Under the pieces are notes generated by a model. It was not told where the DNA came from and searched no databases. It saw nothing but the letters and a program-made list of their open reading frames with translations. Both the position numbers and the translations under genes were made by a program. A DNA stretch of 23,471 nt from assembly GCA_964396505.1 (NCBI GenBank), contig CAYNFJ010000023.1, positions 1 through 23,471 on the forward strand. The letters run 5' to 3'. The number at the start of each line of letters is the position of its first letter. Positions within the stretch are counted from its first letter, which is position 1. The stretch is from DQTL01 sp964396505. Its GTDB lineage: Bacteria > Bacteroidota > Bacteroidia > Flavobacteriales > Flavobacteriaceae. This document shows, piece after piece, positions 23,358 to 23,471 of the stretch.

Positions 23358-23471
23358 CTAATCACTTAATTGTGCAACACACCAATCAATTTCTTTGATC
23401 AATGCATTTATTTTTTGCGAGGTTTCTCTCGTGTTATTATTACTACCTTGTATGGTTTTGGCAACTTTCAT
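23358..23471 (-). CDS. Small coiled-coil protein upstream of zapA, C-terminal part (cut by window edge)
   Basis: A minus-strand frame enters from the right edge and ends in a TAG at 23358-23360, giving the last 37 residues: ...KVAKTIQGSNNNTRETSQK then INALIKEIDWCVAQLSD. The window ends on an ATG in this frame, but it is probably internal, because the usual protein in this place in flavobacteria is about 90-100 residues, coiled coil, with the same NALIxEIDxCIAQL ending. That comparison is from memory. It sits 11 bp before zapA in the same transcript, so a role in division is plausible but not shown. Confidence 0.65.
   Translation of the reverse strand: MKVAKTIQGSNNNTRETSQKINALIKEIDWCVAQLSD

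Noticed and set aside
1..23471. CRISPR arrays, tRNA genes, prophage, toxin-antitoxin or defence systems.
   Set aside because: I looked for spaced repeats, tRNA-like cloverleafs, integrases and nuclease/ATPase defence pairs. The only repeats are the three units at 269-323, and the nuclease and helicase genes fit housekeeping repair.

Overview
This window looks like chromosome from a member of the Bacteroidota, most likely family Flavobacteriaceae. The DNA is AT-rich. Many genes are preceded by a clear TAnnTTTG element, the -7 box typical of Bacteroidota promoters. A secreted subtilase carries a C-terminal type IX secretion (T9SS) sorting domain. Several families are typical of flavobacteria, including DUF2141, DUF3822 and a DnaQ/GIY-YIG fusion. 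There is no sign of phage, insertion sequence, integron, CRISPR or defence island. It reads as ordinary core and lineage-specific chromosome, densely packed, with no gene-free stretch over 300 bp.

Layout. 1-1872: the start of a secreted DUF2141 protein (minus, cut by the left edge), then an ECF-like sigma factor immediately followed by a four-helix membrane protein (plus), then a small lipoprotein (minus). 1999-2820: menB (minus). 2941-7446: a plus-strand run of a secreted esterase-fold protein with a charged tail, a secreted C1 (papain-like) peptidase, a DnaQ exonuclease/GIY-YIG fusion, and miaA. 7429-8911: menI and menF (minus, overlapping each other). 9117-12190: a plus-strand run of a pRiA4b ORF-3 family protein, a T9SS-exported S8 protease, and a nitronate monooxygenase/FabK-like flavoprotein. 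12197-15676: a minus-strand run of mtaB, an alpha/beta hydrolase, rmlC and a lytic transglycosylase. 15765-17866: a minus-strand run of a two-helix membrane protein, a DUF3822 protein and rsmD. 18030-20057: a RecD/PIF1-like helicase and an acyltransferase (plus). 20058-21148: a 45-residue lipoprotein and a nucleoside phosphorylase (minus). 21279-23471: a minus-strand block of a partial small protein, zapA, a probable 6S RNA and rny (ribonuclease Y).

Themes. Three menaquinone enzymes (MenF, MenI, MenB) lie within 7 kb but in two separate units. RNA modification and RNA turnover are well represented (MiaA, MtaB, RsmD, RNase Y, probable 6S RNA). Cell-envelope functions recur: two lipoproteins, a lytic transglycosylase, RmlC and secreted proteases.

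I found no convincing undescribed system. The observations most worth checking are the esterase-fold protein that lacks the usual catalytic serine, the GIY-YIG domain that seems to lack its catalytic glutamate, the probable 6S RNA between zapA and rny, the helically phased repeats upstream of the sigma factor, and the unexplained membrane protein/DUF3822 pair upstream of rsmD.
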